Shown here: piece by piece, positions 8,084 through 15,404 of the stretch | Position numbering within the stretch: the stretch's first letter is position 1 | How the letters are laid out: each line of letters starts with the position of its first letter | Origin: UMGS1933 sp045593405 | Lineage (GTDB): Bacteria > Bacillota > Clostridia > TANB77 > CAG-508 | Assembly: GCA_045593405.1 (NCBI GenBank) | Contig: JAZNWN010000014.1 | Span: forward strand, 5,355 to 69,354 | Direction: 5' to 3' | DNA: 64,000 bases | Made by a program: the position numbers and the translations under genes | The notes under the pieces: generated by a model | Database searches by the model: none | Told to the model about the DNA's origin: nothing | What the model saw: only the letters and a program-made list of their open reading frames with translations

Positions 8084-9664
8084 GTGAATGGAACTGATGA
8101 ATATGCGATTTATTTAAGAAAATCACGTGCAGATATTGAATTAGAGAAATACAATAATAATTTAGATACATTGGCTAGGCACGAAAGAATACTAAAAAAC
8201 TTATGTGCTGTTGAAGGATATAATGTAACTAAAACATATAGAGAAGTTGTCAGTGGAGAGACAATTAGTGAAAGAAAAGAAATGCAAAATTTAATTACAG
8301 ATGTTACATCAAACAAGTATAGAGGTATTCTAATAGTTGAACTTTCAAGATTGACTCGTGGTGATAAAATTGACCAAGGACGTATTCGCAATATATTCAA
8401 ATACACAAATACATTAGTAGTAACACCAGAAAAAGTATATGATTTATCTAATGAAAAAGATGAAGAAGCATTTGATGATGAACTTACTAATTCTGGTAAA
8501 GAATTAAAAACAATAAAAAAGAGATTAAATCGTGGAAGAAGAGCATCTGTGCTAGAAGGAAAATATGTAGGTAATGTCCCACCTTATGGTTTTAAGAGGG
8601 TAAAAATACTAGATGATAAAGGCTATACCCTAGAAGAACAACCAGAAGAAGCAGTTGTTGTTAGAAAAATATTTAATTTATATGTTTGTGATAATTTGAC
8701 TAAAAATAAAATAGCAAGTGAATTAACTAGATTAGGTTTTAAACCTAGAAAAGCAACAAGCTGGTCTCCATCTACAATTAAAGATATATTAAGAAATCCC
8801 GTATATATTGGCAAAATAAGATGGGACCACAGACCAGAGGTGAGGTCTTTAAAATCAGATAACGTATTGAGCGAGGAAATTATAGTTAGAAGACCAAGAA
8901 ATTTAAAACCATTAGTTGTTGAAGGTATGCACAAAGGGATTATAAGTAATGAGGTATGGGAACTAGCACAAGCAAAATTAAGTAAAAATACAGCACCAAT
9001 CCAACATAATAATATTATGCAAAACCCATTAGCACATATTTTGATTTGTGGTAAATGTGGAAGATATATGCAGAGGCGACCATATGCAAAAAGAGGTGAA
9101 ACAACAGCGGTTCAATGTAATAATACGGCTTGTAATAATATAAGTTCTAAGTTACATTTTGTCGAGGATAAAGTAATAAAAGGTTTAAAGTTCTGGTTTA
9201 AAGATTATAAATTGAGTGAAGATTGTTTTAAACAGAATAAGAATATGGATAATATCAAGTATTACCAAGATATGATAAAGCAATTAAATGATAATATTAT
9301 TACACAAAAAAATAGATTAAACAAAGTTTGTGAAGCATATGAAGATGGAATATATGGTCCATATATATATCAAAGTCGCTATGTTGAGATACAAGGTACC
9401 ATAAATCAAATTGAACATCAGATTATAGAATGTCAAGAGCAGATGAATAAGGAACAAAAACTAGTTAATGAAAAAGAAATTGTAATTCCTAAAATTGAAA
9501 ATGTTTTAGATATTTATGATAAGTTGGAAACGCCGGAAGAAAAGAATAGATTACTAAAAACAGTAATAGAAAAAGTTACATATATTAAGGAAAAGAAAGC
9601 TCTCAAAAAGACAGATGACCCAACAGATTTTGATATACATATATACCCAAAGTTACCAAGATAA
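8084..9664 (+). CDS. Large serine recombinase of the cotJC element
   Basis: 526 residues from a GTG start 5 nt after AAAGGAGG. The resolvase-type catalytic domain has YAIYLRKSRAD with the nucleophile Ser at residue ~14 and VELSRLTRGD (~89-98) with catalytic Arg residues. A recombinase domain follows (NVPPYGFKRV, then WSPSTIKDILRNPVYIGKIRW), then a zinc ribbon with four Cys (LICGKCGR...CNNTACNN, ~318-345), and a coiled coil (~390-470). This is the architecture of SpoIVCA/SprA-type enzymes that cut elements out of sporulation genes. It is intact and ends 5 bp before a long inverted repeat at attR. Confidence 0.93.
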   Translation: MNGTDEYAIYLRKSRADIELEKYNNNLDTLARHERILKNLCAVEGYNVTKTYREVVSGETISERKEMQNLITDVTSNKYRGILIVELSRLTRGDKIDQGRIRNIFKYTNTLVVTPEKVYDLSNEKDEEAFDDELTNSGKELKTIKKRLNRGRRASVLEGKYVGNVPPYGFKRVKILDDKGYTLEEQPEEAVVVRKIFNLYVCDNLTKNKIASELTRLGFKPRKATSWSPSTIKDILRNPVYIGKIRWDHRPEVRSLKSDNVLSEEIIVRRPRNLKPLVVEGMHKGIISNEVWELAQAKLSKNTAPIQHNNIMQNPLAHILICGKCGRYMQRRPYAKRGETTAVQCNNTACNNISSKLHFVEDKVIKGLKFWFKDYKLSEDCFKQNKNMDNIKYYQDMIKQLNDNIITQKNRLNKVCEAYEDGIYGPYIYQSRYVEIQGTINQIEHQIIECQEQMNKEQKLVNEKEIVIPKIENVLDIYDKLETPEEKNRLLKTVIEKVTYIKEKKALKKTDDPTDFDIHIYPKLPR

Positions 9665-9668
9665 ATTT

Positions 9669-9727
9669 AAGGTTATCAATAGTTTAAAGATTATAATTTT
9701 TTATAATCTTTAATTAATGATAACCTT
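9669..9727. repeat. 59-bp near-perfect inverted repeat at attR (terminator / att arm)
   Basis: Outer arms AAGGTTATCA (9669-9678) and TGATAACCTT (9718-9727); inner arms AAAGATTATAA and TTATAATCTTT around a TTTT loop. The outer arm equals the sequence next to attL (4357-4366). The hairpin can terminate the recombinase transcript and also places extra recombinase half-site copies beside attR. Confidence 0.8.
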
Positions 9728-9756
9728 ACGGTTCTCACGAGTTAGCTCACTTAGAA
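9716..9756 (+). other. attR of the cotJC intervening element
   Basis: Element half ATGATAACCTTACGGTTCTCAC, shared dinucleotide GA (9739-9740), then cotJC sequence GTTAGCTCACTTAGAA. Joined to the element half of attL, it gives a ~46-bp attP that is almost symmetrical about the GA. Confidence 0.75.
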
Positions 9757-10140
9757 ATTGTTGGAACTATAGTTCATCAATTAACAGATGGATGTTCAGC
9801 AGAAGATATGAAAAAAGCTGGAGTAGGACCATATTATACAGACCATGGTTTAGGAGTGTATCCACAAGCAGCAGCAGGTTGGCCATGGAACGCAGCAACT
9901 ATAGCTGTTAAAGGAGATCCAATTGCAGACCTTCAAGAAGACTTAGCAGCAGAACAAAAGGCAAGAGCAACTTATGAAAAATTAATAGATTTATCTGCAG
10001 ATGAAAAAGATGTAGTAGATGTATTAAGATTCTTAAGAGAAAGAGAAGTAGTTCACTTCCAAAGATTTGGAGAAGCATTAAGAGGAGTACAAGACAAATT
10101 AGCTGAAAAGAAATATTATATGAATGATAATAATTGTTAA
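9741..10140 (+). CDS. cotJC: cotJC, 3' segment (interrupted gene)
   Basis: The remaining 132 residues of CotJC, with no start codon of its own. It begins with the G that completes the Glu codon, then LAHLEIVGTIVHQLTD..., through GPYYTDHGLGVYPQAAAGWPW to HFQRFGEALRGVQDKL. This Mn-catalase-like coat protein has a helix with a second metal-ligand set (REREVVHFQRFGEAL). With the 5' segment it totals 197 residues, close to Bacillus CotJC (189). A short frame from ATG 9808 could be translated alone but would lack half the metal site. Confidence 0.93.
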
Positions 10141-10148
10141 TAAATTTA

Positions 10149-10174
10149 AGAGGTTCCCGAAGGGACCTCTTTTT
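10149..10174 (+). terminator. Terminator of the cotJ operon
   Basis: AGAGGTTCCC-GAA-GGGACCTCT hairpin followed by five T. It also faces the end of the convergent minus-strand gene. Confidence 0.85.
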
Positions 10175-10703
10175 ATGGTATTTTATATTGACAAGTTATA
10201 GGATTCTGAAACAATCCTATTTGAGGTGGGAAATATGTAAAAAATATAAAACAAAAAAATAGTATAATTAAAAAAGTAATTGCTTTTTTCTTATTACATG
10301 GAAATTTAGAGAGCATAAGTTTGTAAGCTAAATATTCTCCTATAATTACTGAAATAAAAAAAGTTGCAATATTTAAAAAAGCATAGTTAGTTCCTAAAAT
10401 TCCAGAATAAGTATAAAAGAAAATAATTGTAAATAAAATTGCTACAATAACACCTAAGGTCTTAGAACATAAAAAATTAGGAACATTTTTACCTATATAG
10501 AAATATTCTATAATTGTTGTTATGAGCATAGGGAAAAATAGTAATTTTAAATGTTCCCATGTACTTTCATTCACAGAAGAAAAAGCTCCAACAAATAAAT
10601 TGTTGTTTGACCAATTATATGTAAAATGTAGTAATGTTCCAAGAATTATTACAATAATAGCACTTATAATTTGAAATTTTAAAATTGATTTTTGACTATT
10701 CAT
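10173..10703 (-). CDS. DUF6512-like membrane protein
   Basis: 176 residues, started at the ATG (10703) that follows GGAGGGTTTTT; a longer frame upstream has none. About five membrane segments. The pattern HFTYNWS...LFVGAFSSVNESTWEHLKLLF near residues 25-55 is what I recall for DUF6512 proteins of Firmicutes, whose role is unknown. It is convergent to cotJC and shares its terminator region. It does not look like part of either mobile element. Confidence 0.65.
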   Translation of the reverse strand: MNSQKSILKFQIISAIIVIILGTLLHFTYNWSNNNLFVGAFSSVNESTWEHLKLLFFPMLITTIIEYFYIGKNVPNFLCSKTLGVIVAILFTIIFFYTYSGILGTNYAFLNIATFFISVIIGEYLAYKLMLSKFPCNKKKAITFLIILFFCFIFFTYFPPQIGLFQNPITCQYKIP

Positions 10704-10820
10704 AAAAACCCTCCAATAATAAAATATATGAACATTATATGGAAATAGAAGGGAAAGAAATTTTAAAATTGTTATTGCAAAAAAAATATAAATATTGTAT
10801 AATAACAAACACGTTAATAT

Positions 10821-10839
10821 ATGCCGATGTGGCGGAACT
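10821..10839 (+). repeat. Orphan copy of the tRNA-Leu 5' end
   Basis: ATGCCGATGTGGCGGAACT here is identical to 10910-10928, the promoter-proximal base plus the first 17 nt of the tRNA-Leu gene 89 bp downstream. After that the sequences differ; a hairpin CTGAGGCTGT...ACAGCATCAG follows. It cannot fold as a tRNA and is probably a remnant of a duplication or insertion event. Confidence 0.7.
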
Positions 10840-10911
10840 TGCTGAGGCTGTTCGAGCAAAGCGAGTTACAGCATCAGTATGTGTAGCTAAAATAGGAAAA
10901 GAATATTTTAT

Positions 10912-10994
10912 GCCGATGTGGCGGAACTGGCAGACGCACATGACTCAAAATCATGCGGGAAACCATGTGGGTTCGAGTCCCACCATCGGCACCA
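10912..10994 (+). tRNA. tRNA-Leu (anticodon CAA)
   Basis: The acceptor stem GCCGATG/CATCGGC is perfect, followed by A and an encoded CCA. The anticodon arm CATGA-CTCAAAA-TCATG places CAA at positions 34-36, giving Leu for UUG codons. The long variable arm is typical of class II tRNA, and the T arm has GTTCGAGTC. Its 3' end is repeated at 15196-15218, marking it as the integration target of the next element. Confidence 0.95.
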
Positions 10995-10997
10995 AAA
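10975..10997 (+). other. attL-type repeat: tRNA-Leu 3' end
   Basis: 23 bp from the T arm through CCA plus AAAA, identical to 15196-15218. The two copies bound a 4.2-kb segment with a serine recombinase gene. Confidence 0.7.
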
Positions 10998-11028
10998 GAT
11001 TAAATCGTCGCACCAGACGAAAAACAAG

Positions 11029-11055
11029 AAATCAACTGTAAAAGGTTGATTTTTT
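11029..11055 (+). terminator. Terminator after tRNA-Leu
   Basis: AAATCAAC/GTTGATTT stem with an 8-nt loop, then a T run. It is supplied by the element and replaces the chromosomal tRNA terminator displaced to 15221. Confidence 0.75.
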
Positions 11056-11092
11056 TGTTGCCTTTTTATTGAAAAAGAAAGGATGGTGTGAT

Positions 11093-11380
11093 ATGATAAG
11101 TATTGTAAAAAAAGATTTTCCAATAAGCAGAGATTTAATCTCTAAAATTGAATGGGCTTGCCGTTTGAATTCTATAAATTTTGAACACCAAATGAAATTA
11201 GAAGGTTGTTTAAGAATTGTAGAACATACAAACTTGGCATATGTAGAGCCACATAGGGTAATTATTAAGAATAATTTATATTTATTCTTTAATGAACATG
11301 ATTACTTTTATGTGGGAGATTTAAGGACTAAATATCCTTTATCTAAACTACAAGAATACATAGCAAGGCATTATTTTTAG
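11093..11380 (+). CDS. Unknown element protein (95 aa)
   Basis: The ATG at 11093 (MISIVKKDFPISRDLI...) lies ~9 nt after AAAGGA; an in-frame TTG 24 nt upstream is a weaker alternative. The protein is mixed alpha/beta with one Cys pair (C27, C44) and aromatic C-terminal strands. I recognise no domain. It is the first gene of the tRNA-Leu element and is followed by its own terminator, so it is a separate unit from the recombinase. Confidence 0.6.
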   Translation: MISIVKKDFPISRDLISKIEWACRLNSINFEHQMKLEGCLRIVEHTNLAYVEPHRVIIKNNLYLFFNEHDYFYVGDLRTKYPLSKLQEYIARHYF

Positions 11381-11420
11381 AGTTTTTAGAATTGCTTTTA
11401 ATATAGAATATAAAACTTTA

Positions 11421-11463
11421 AAAAGTGCCAATAGTTATGTAATTAACTAAAGGCACTTTTTGT
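11421..11463 (+). terminator. Terminator before the second serine recombinase
   Basis: AAAAGTGCC...GGCACTTTTT with an inner AGTT/AACT pairing and a trailing T run. Confidence 0.8.
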
Positions 11464-11501
11464 TATTAATGCCTACCCATTCAAAGTGAAGGGAGGAAAT
11501 T

Positions 11502-13304
11502 ATGAATGAAGAAAGAAAAGTCGCAGGAATATATATTCGTGTAAGTACAGAAGATCAAGCTAGAGAAGGGTTTAGTTTAGGAGAACAAAAGGAAAAACTA
11601 TTACAGCTTTGTAAATTTAAAGAATATGAAGTATTTAAAATATATGAAGATGCAGGAATATCAGCAAAAGATATGACACATAGACCAGCATTTCAAGAAA
11701 TGTTAGCAGATATGAAGAAAGGTAAAATTAATTATATTGTAGCTTACAAGCTAGATAGAGTTACTCGTTCAGTTCGTGATTTAGAAGAACTAATTGCAGT
11801 ATTAGAAAAACACAACACTTATCTGGTATGTGATAGAGATGATGTAAATACCTCTACTGCTAATGGAAGATTTTTCGTAAGAATGTTAACAGTATTATCT
11901 CAGTTAGAAATTGAAATAGTTAGTGAAAGAACAAAGTTCGGATTAAATGGTGCAATTAAATCTGGACATTTACCTGGTACTATTCCATTAGGTTATAAAA
12001 AAGATGGTAATAAGAAAACTGTAATAGATGAAAACACAAAAGACATTGTAATAAGAATATTTAATATGTATTTAGAGGGAAAAAGCTATCAACAAATTGC
12101 TAATATCTTTAATAAAGAAAAAATATTAACACCTAAAAAGTGGAGAGATTCTACCATACAAAAAATAATAGAAAATCGTCTATATATGGGAGATTATGAA
12201 CAATATAAAAGAATTGGTAAATCGCAAAGCATTGAACCAATAATATATATGAATGTTGTTGAGCCAATAATAAGTCGTGCTGTATGGGAAGAAGCACAAA
12301 TACAAAAGGAAAAAAATCAAAGAGCTTATGCTAGAGATAGAATTTATATGTTTTTTCAAAAATTAAAATGTCCTAAATGTAATAGCATAATGAAATGTAA
12401 AGGCTCTGGTGGCAAAAAGAAAAAGTATATGTACTACAACTGCGAACATTGCAAAATTTATTATAGAGAAGATAAAATTGAAGAATGTTTAGAAGATTTT
12501 ATTTTAGATTTAGTTGAATATGATATGGCAGTAAAAAAATATTTCTTCCCTATACTAGCTGATAAAAAAGAAACTAATACAGAAAAGCTAGATAAAGAAA
12601 TTGAAACTTTGCAAAAGCAAAAAGAAAGAATAAAAAAAGCATATTTAAGTGGCATTGTTGAAATGGAAGATTTCTCTGAAGATTATAAAATTATAGAAGA
12701 AAAAATAAACTTGCTAGAAACTAGAAAAATAGAAATACTTAATCTAAATTCTATCACTTTTACTCCACAGCAATTGATGGCAGATAGAGATATTGAAAGA
12801 GAAAAATTAATTAGAAATAATAAATTAAATGAAACAATAAAAACTGAATGGAATAAAAAATCTAAAGAAGAAAAACAAGAATTTATTTCAAAATTTATTG
12901 AGTCAATGAAACTAATTAAGAATAAAAATGGAGACTTTAAAATTGAAAAAATAAATTTTAGAAAAAGTTATATTGAACAGCTAACTAAGTTTTTTCAAAG
13001 TGGAATTTTTGATATTTATGCACCTATTGAAGTTGGTGATGAAGAAAAATTTATTAGGACAAGTGTTAATATAAATCAGAAACAATTAGATGAATATATA
13101 GAAAGACTTAATAAAGAATTTGAAGTAGAATTTTATGAAGTTTTTCCAGAAAATATGAATGATAAATCAAAAATAGTTGAACTAGAATTTAATAAAGAAA
13201 AACAAAAATTAATTAGATTAGTTGCAGTAAAAAGTGATAAAAAATTTTATAAATCTAGTGAAGAAAATGTAAAAATTGGAGCAATAATTTGTAATCAAAA
13301 ATAG
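11502..13304 (+). CDS. Large serine recombinase of the tRNA-Leu element
   Basis: 600 residues after GGGAGG. The catalytic domain has GIYIRVSTEDQAREG (nucleophile Ser ~15), YKLDRVTRSVRDL (~82-94) and LEIEIVSERTKFGL. The recombinase domain includes GTIPLGYKKDG and DSTIQKIIENRLYMGDY. The zinc ribbon is CPKCN...CEHCK (~287-315). A long Lys/Glu-rich coiled coil follows to ~460. The family integrates and excises phages, conjugative elements and skin-like elements. Only about 25% of the sequence looks alike to the cotJC recombinase by eye, so the two elements are unrelated in origin. No small accessory gene is clearly adjacent. Confidence 0.93.
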   Translation: MNEERKVAGIYIRVSTEDQAREGFSLGEQKEKLLQLCKFKEYEVFKIYEDAGISAKDMTHRPAFQEMLADMKKGKINYIVAYKLDRVTRSVRDLEELIAVLEKHNTYLVCDRDDVNTSTANGRFFVRMLTVLSQLEIEIVSERTKFGLNGAIKSGHLPGTIPLGYKKDGNKKTVIDENTKDIVIRIFNMYLEGKSYQQIANIFNKEKILTPKKWRDSTIQKIIENRLYMGDYEQYKRIGKSQSIEPIIYMNVVEPIISRAVWEEAQIQKEKNQRAYARDRIYMFFQKLKCPKCNSIMKCKGSGGKKKKYMYYNCEHCKIYYREDKIEECLEDFILDLVEYDMAVKKYFFPILADKKETNTEKLDKEIETLQKQKERIKKAYLSGIVEMEDFSEDYKIIEEKINLLETRKIEILNLNSITFTPQQLMADRDIEREKLIRNNKLNETIKTEWNKKSKEEKQEFISKFIESMKLIKNKNGDFKIEKINFRKSYIEQLTKFFQSGIFDIYAPIEVGDEEKFIRTSVNINQKQLDEYIERLNKEFEVEFYEVFPENMNDKSKIVELEFNKEKQKLIRLVAVKSDKKFYKSSEENVKIGAIICNQK

Positions 13305-13450
13305 AAAATGATAGGAAAAATTTATGGGTGAAATGATTTTTGTACTTCTACTGAAATCCTAACAAGCAATGAATTTTTCCTCCCTAGTCAAAATTCGAAT
13401 TATGGGACTAAGTCCCAAACCCTATATTAAAAATGAAAGGAATGAAGAAA
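13305..13450. other. Intergenic hairpins after the recombinase
   Basis: Holds an inverted repeat GGAAAAATT (13314) / AATTTTTCC (13372) spanning ~67 bp and a compact palindrome GGGACTAAGTCCC (13404-13416). Either could be a recombinase binding region or a terminator without a T run; no gene is seen. Confidence 0.4.
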
Positions 13451-13780
13451 ATGATATTTAAAAATTATAGAAAGGATATAACAAATTTATTAATATATTT
13501 TAGAAGTTTAAGTGTAGAAAATAAATTAAAATTAAGTATAAAAATTTTAGAAAGTAATTGTATAAAATTTAAAATTGATAAAGAAAAAATAATTGAAATT
13601 TTGAAAAAATTAGTATATATTTTTGATAAGAATTATAATAAAGATATCAAATGTTTATGCACAGATACATCTGAAATTTTTGTGTTGGCAAAAGTTATGG
13701 AAATGTATAAAGAAGAACAGAAAAAGTTTATTTATGAAATTTTATTTGATATTTATTGTAATATTTTTGAAAAAAGATAG
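13451..13780 (+). CDS. Unknown element protein (109 aa)
   Basis: Three in-frame ATG codons (13433, 13442, 13451) are possible; the last is chosen because AAAGG lies 10 nt before it. The product is a Lys-rich, mainly helical soluble protein (KNYRKDITNLLIYFRSLS...). It has no recognisable domain and no signal sequence. A TATAAT box directly after it (13791) starts a new unit, so it may be the last gene of the recombinase transcript. Confidence 0.5.
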   Translation: MIFKNYRKDITNLLIYFRSLSVENKLKLSIKILESNCIKFKIDKEKIIEILKKLVYIFDKNYNKDIKCLCTDTSEIFVLAKVMEMYKEEQKKFIYEILFDIYCNIFEKR

Positions 13781-13840
13781 AAAAAATGTGTTATAATTAA
13801 AGAGATAAATTAAAAGAAATATAAGTGAGGTATATTTAAT

Positions 13841-14500
13841 ATGACAAGTAAAACAACAATACAAAGTGGAGTATATGAAATAAAAGATATTTCAGTAAAA
13901 GAAAAATTTTTACCTTTAATGTTTACATATATAAAAGTAAATAAAAGAACAGTAATTTTATCTACAATATTAATTATTGCAATACTTATATATTTACAAG
14001 TACAAAAGATAAATACAGTAAATATAATTCCATACTTATTAGGAATAACAATTTTATTATTTTTTATGCTATTTGCAACGAGTAGATTATTAATAATTAA
14101 AAACGCTAAAAAACAATATATAAAAGTATCAGGAAATATAATTAAACTAATAAGCGATGATTTTAAAAGAATTGAAGCATTTGATTTATCTCAAAACCAT
14201 GTAAAAGATAGTATACTTGCTACAGGAAATATTATAACAATTATTTTAGAATCGCATCGTCTACAAAGAAATAGTAGTTCAATAAAATGTGCTCTTACTT
14301 TTCCTAAAGAATGTATTGAGTTTCCAATATTGGATGAAACAATAATAAATAATATAAAAGAAACAGAAAACGGTATATATAAAAAATATGTAAATGACGA
14401 TATAAATCTTAATAATATTAATATTAGAGAAGCAACTGCAGTTAAAGACATTATAGAAAATGAAAGACAAGAGTTTAATAGAAAATATAACATCAAATAA
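13841..14500 (+). CDS. Two-TM membrane protein with C-terminal domain, unknown
   Basis: 219 residues. A short cytosolic N-terminus is followed by two membrane helices (residues ~38-53 and ~64-83), then a ~130-residue domain with alternating strands (KQYIKVSGNIIKLISDDFKRI...). The layout resembles YcxB-like proteins but I cannot confirm the family. A TATAAT box at 13791 and GTGAGG before the ATG support expression. It lies 20 nt before the immunity-like gene and is probably in operon with it. Confidence 0.6.
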   Translation: MTSKTTIQSGVYEIKDISVKEKFLPLMFTYIKVNKRTVILSTILIIAILIYLQVQKINTVNIIPYLLGITILLFFMLFATSRLLIIKNAKKQYIKVSGNIIKLISDDFKRIEAFDLSQNHVKDSILATGNIITIILESHRLQRNSSSIKCALTFPKECIEFPILDETIINNIKETENGIYKKYVNDDINLNNINIREATAVKDIIENERQEFNRKYNIK

Positions 14501-14520
14501 TTTTTGGGGAGGTGTTTAAT

Positions 14521-14910
14521 TTGAAAAAACAAATTGTTAAAAACTTTATTATTGTAATGCTATTTATTATCTTAGCGCTAATAGTTGTTCCTAAAATATC
14601 ATATGCAACTTCTGTAAATCCTGGAAAATATAAACCACAAATGCCTACTAGTTCATTTACAGATAAAGATGAAATAATCAAAGAAACAAATGAGCCAATA
14701 ATATCAACTAAATCAAAAGTTACATCATTAATTTTTATAATAATTATAACAGCTTTGATATATTTTATTCCTACAACAATATGTTTAATTAGAAAACATA
14801 CATATAAACTATATATTATATGCTTAAATATAATTTTGGGTTGGACTTTAATTGGTTGGGTAGTATCTTTAATATGGTCTTTCATAGATAATAAAACAAC
14901 AGAAAAATAA
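14521..14910 (+). CDS. Superinfection-immunity (T4 Imm-like) membrane protein
   Basis: 129 residues from TTG (14521), 8 nt after GGGAGG; the in-frame GTG at 14512 overlaps the ribosome binding site. A signal-like N-terminus ends in ISYA, a ~35-residue linker follows, then two membrane helices. The second half matches the superinfection immunity family: IYFIPTTICLIRKH and then LNIILGWTLIGWVVSLIWSF. T4 Imm blocks DNA entry of related phages, so on a mobile element it is a plausible phage-exclusion gene. The activity is inferred from family resemblance only. Small proteins of this family also occur outside phage contexts. Confidence 0.65.
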   Translation: MKKQIVKNFIIVMLFIILALIVVPKISYATSVNPGKYKPQMPTSSFTDKDEIIKETNEPIISTKSKVTSLIFIIIITALIYFIPTTICLIRKHTYKLYIICLNIILGWTLIGWVVSLIWSFIDNKTTEK

Positions 14911-15044
14911 AAAAAGACAGTACACTTTTTATAAAATATATGTTATACTATTTTTGCAGTTGATTGAACGGAAATTTTTTTGTACTAAATGTGGGAGTAT
15001 ATACAGAAAAAATGAGCTATTTTTTCGCAAATAAGTACCGCTAA

Positions 15045-15106
15045 CGCACCAAAAATAAGCATAGCAAAAGCTATGCTTAAAATATGTGAAAAAGTGGGAC
15101 TCGAAA
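15045..15106 (+). repeat. 62-bp direct repeat, copy A
   Basis: Identical to 15210-15271. It includes the hairpin AAGCATAGC-AAAA-GCTATGCTT (a terminator-like stem) and ends in GTGGGACTCGAAAA, the reverse complement of the tRNA-Leu T arm. Confidence 0.85.
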
Positions 15107-15195
15107 AGGAGCGTACCGAAGTTTCAGGCAAGTTAAAGCTTGCATGGAACGAGGGAAAAATATCCAGTGGATATTTTTGCGACGCGGCCGACAGG

Positions 15196-15218
15196 GAGTC
15201 CCACCATCGGCACCAAAA
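15196..15218 (+). other. attR-type repeat: duplicated tRNA-Leu 3' end
   Basis: 23-bp perfect copy of 10975-10997. It overlaps the start of the second 62-bp repeat. Confidence 0.75.
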
Positions 15219-15271
15219 ATAAGCATAGCAAAAGCTATGCTTAAAATATGTGAAAAAGTGGGACTCGAAAA
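15210..15271 (+). repeat. 62-bp direct repeat, copy B
   Basis: Identical to 15045-15106. This copy follows the duplicated tRNA end and is probably the original chromosomal tRNA terminator; copy A would then be captured from an earlier integration. Confidence 0.8.
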
Positions 15272-15404
15272 TAAAAAATAACAAAAGAATTAATAAAAAA
15301 TAGTAGAAATATAATTTAATTATATGTATAATAGTTATTGAAGTATAAAAATTTTGTAAGTAAAAACATTTAATATATTTACGAAAGGAGAAAAAATTAT
15401 ATAA

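Larger units (their letters stand above)
4346..9740 (+). mobile_element. Skin-like intervening element inside cotJC (5,395 bp)
   Basis: The element separates two halves of cotJC that join in frame with no base lost or gained if crossover uses the GA dinucleotide at 4344-4345 and 9739-9740. It carries, all on the plus strand, an SGNH-like protein gene, an MBOAT acyltransferase gene, a 49-codon gene and a large serine recombinase gene ending next to attR. It has no phage structural genes. By analogy with sigK-skin and other serine-recombinase elements in sporulation genes, I infer excision in the mother cell during sporulation and vertical maintenance in the germ line. Confidence 0.88.
10998..15218 (+). 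mobile_element. Integrated element at tRNA-Leu (about 4.2 kb)
   Basis: A 23-bp perfect duplication of the tRNA-Leu 3' end (10975-10997 and 15196-15218) frames this segment. Inside are a 95-residue unknown protein, a 600-residue serine recombinase, two unknown proteins and a superinfection-immunity-like membrane protein, all on the plus strand. No tyrosine integrase is present, which is odd for a tRNA site. Either the serine enzyme uses this site or an older tyrosine-integrase element left the repeat. The sequence after 15218 carries the hairpin that would normally end the tRNA transcript. Confidence 0.65.
14911..15404. other. Right end of the tRNA-Leu element and chromosomal flank
   Basis: No gene. 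It contains two identical 62-bp copies (15045-15106, 15210-15271), the duplicated tRNA-Leu 3' end (15196-15218), and between them ~90 bp of GC-richer, hairpin-forming sequence (around 15107-15195). Minus-strand frames here translate tRNA sequence and are spurious. The last ~130 bp is AT-rich leader to the ART-like gene. Confidence 0.6.

Noticed and set aside
9717..9911. Short frame across attR
   Set aside because: It lies in the wrong frame over the real cotJC 3' segment and begins inside the att inverted repeat.
10173..10703. DUF6512-like gene as part of either mobile element
   Set aside because: It lies between the cotJ terminator and tRNA-Leu, outside both att pairs, and has host-like base composition.
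13305..13432. Possible attachment site of the second serine recombinase
   Set aside because: Palindromes are present, but I found no second copy of any core sequence elsewhere in the window.
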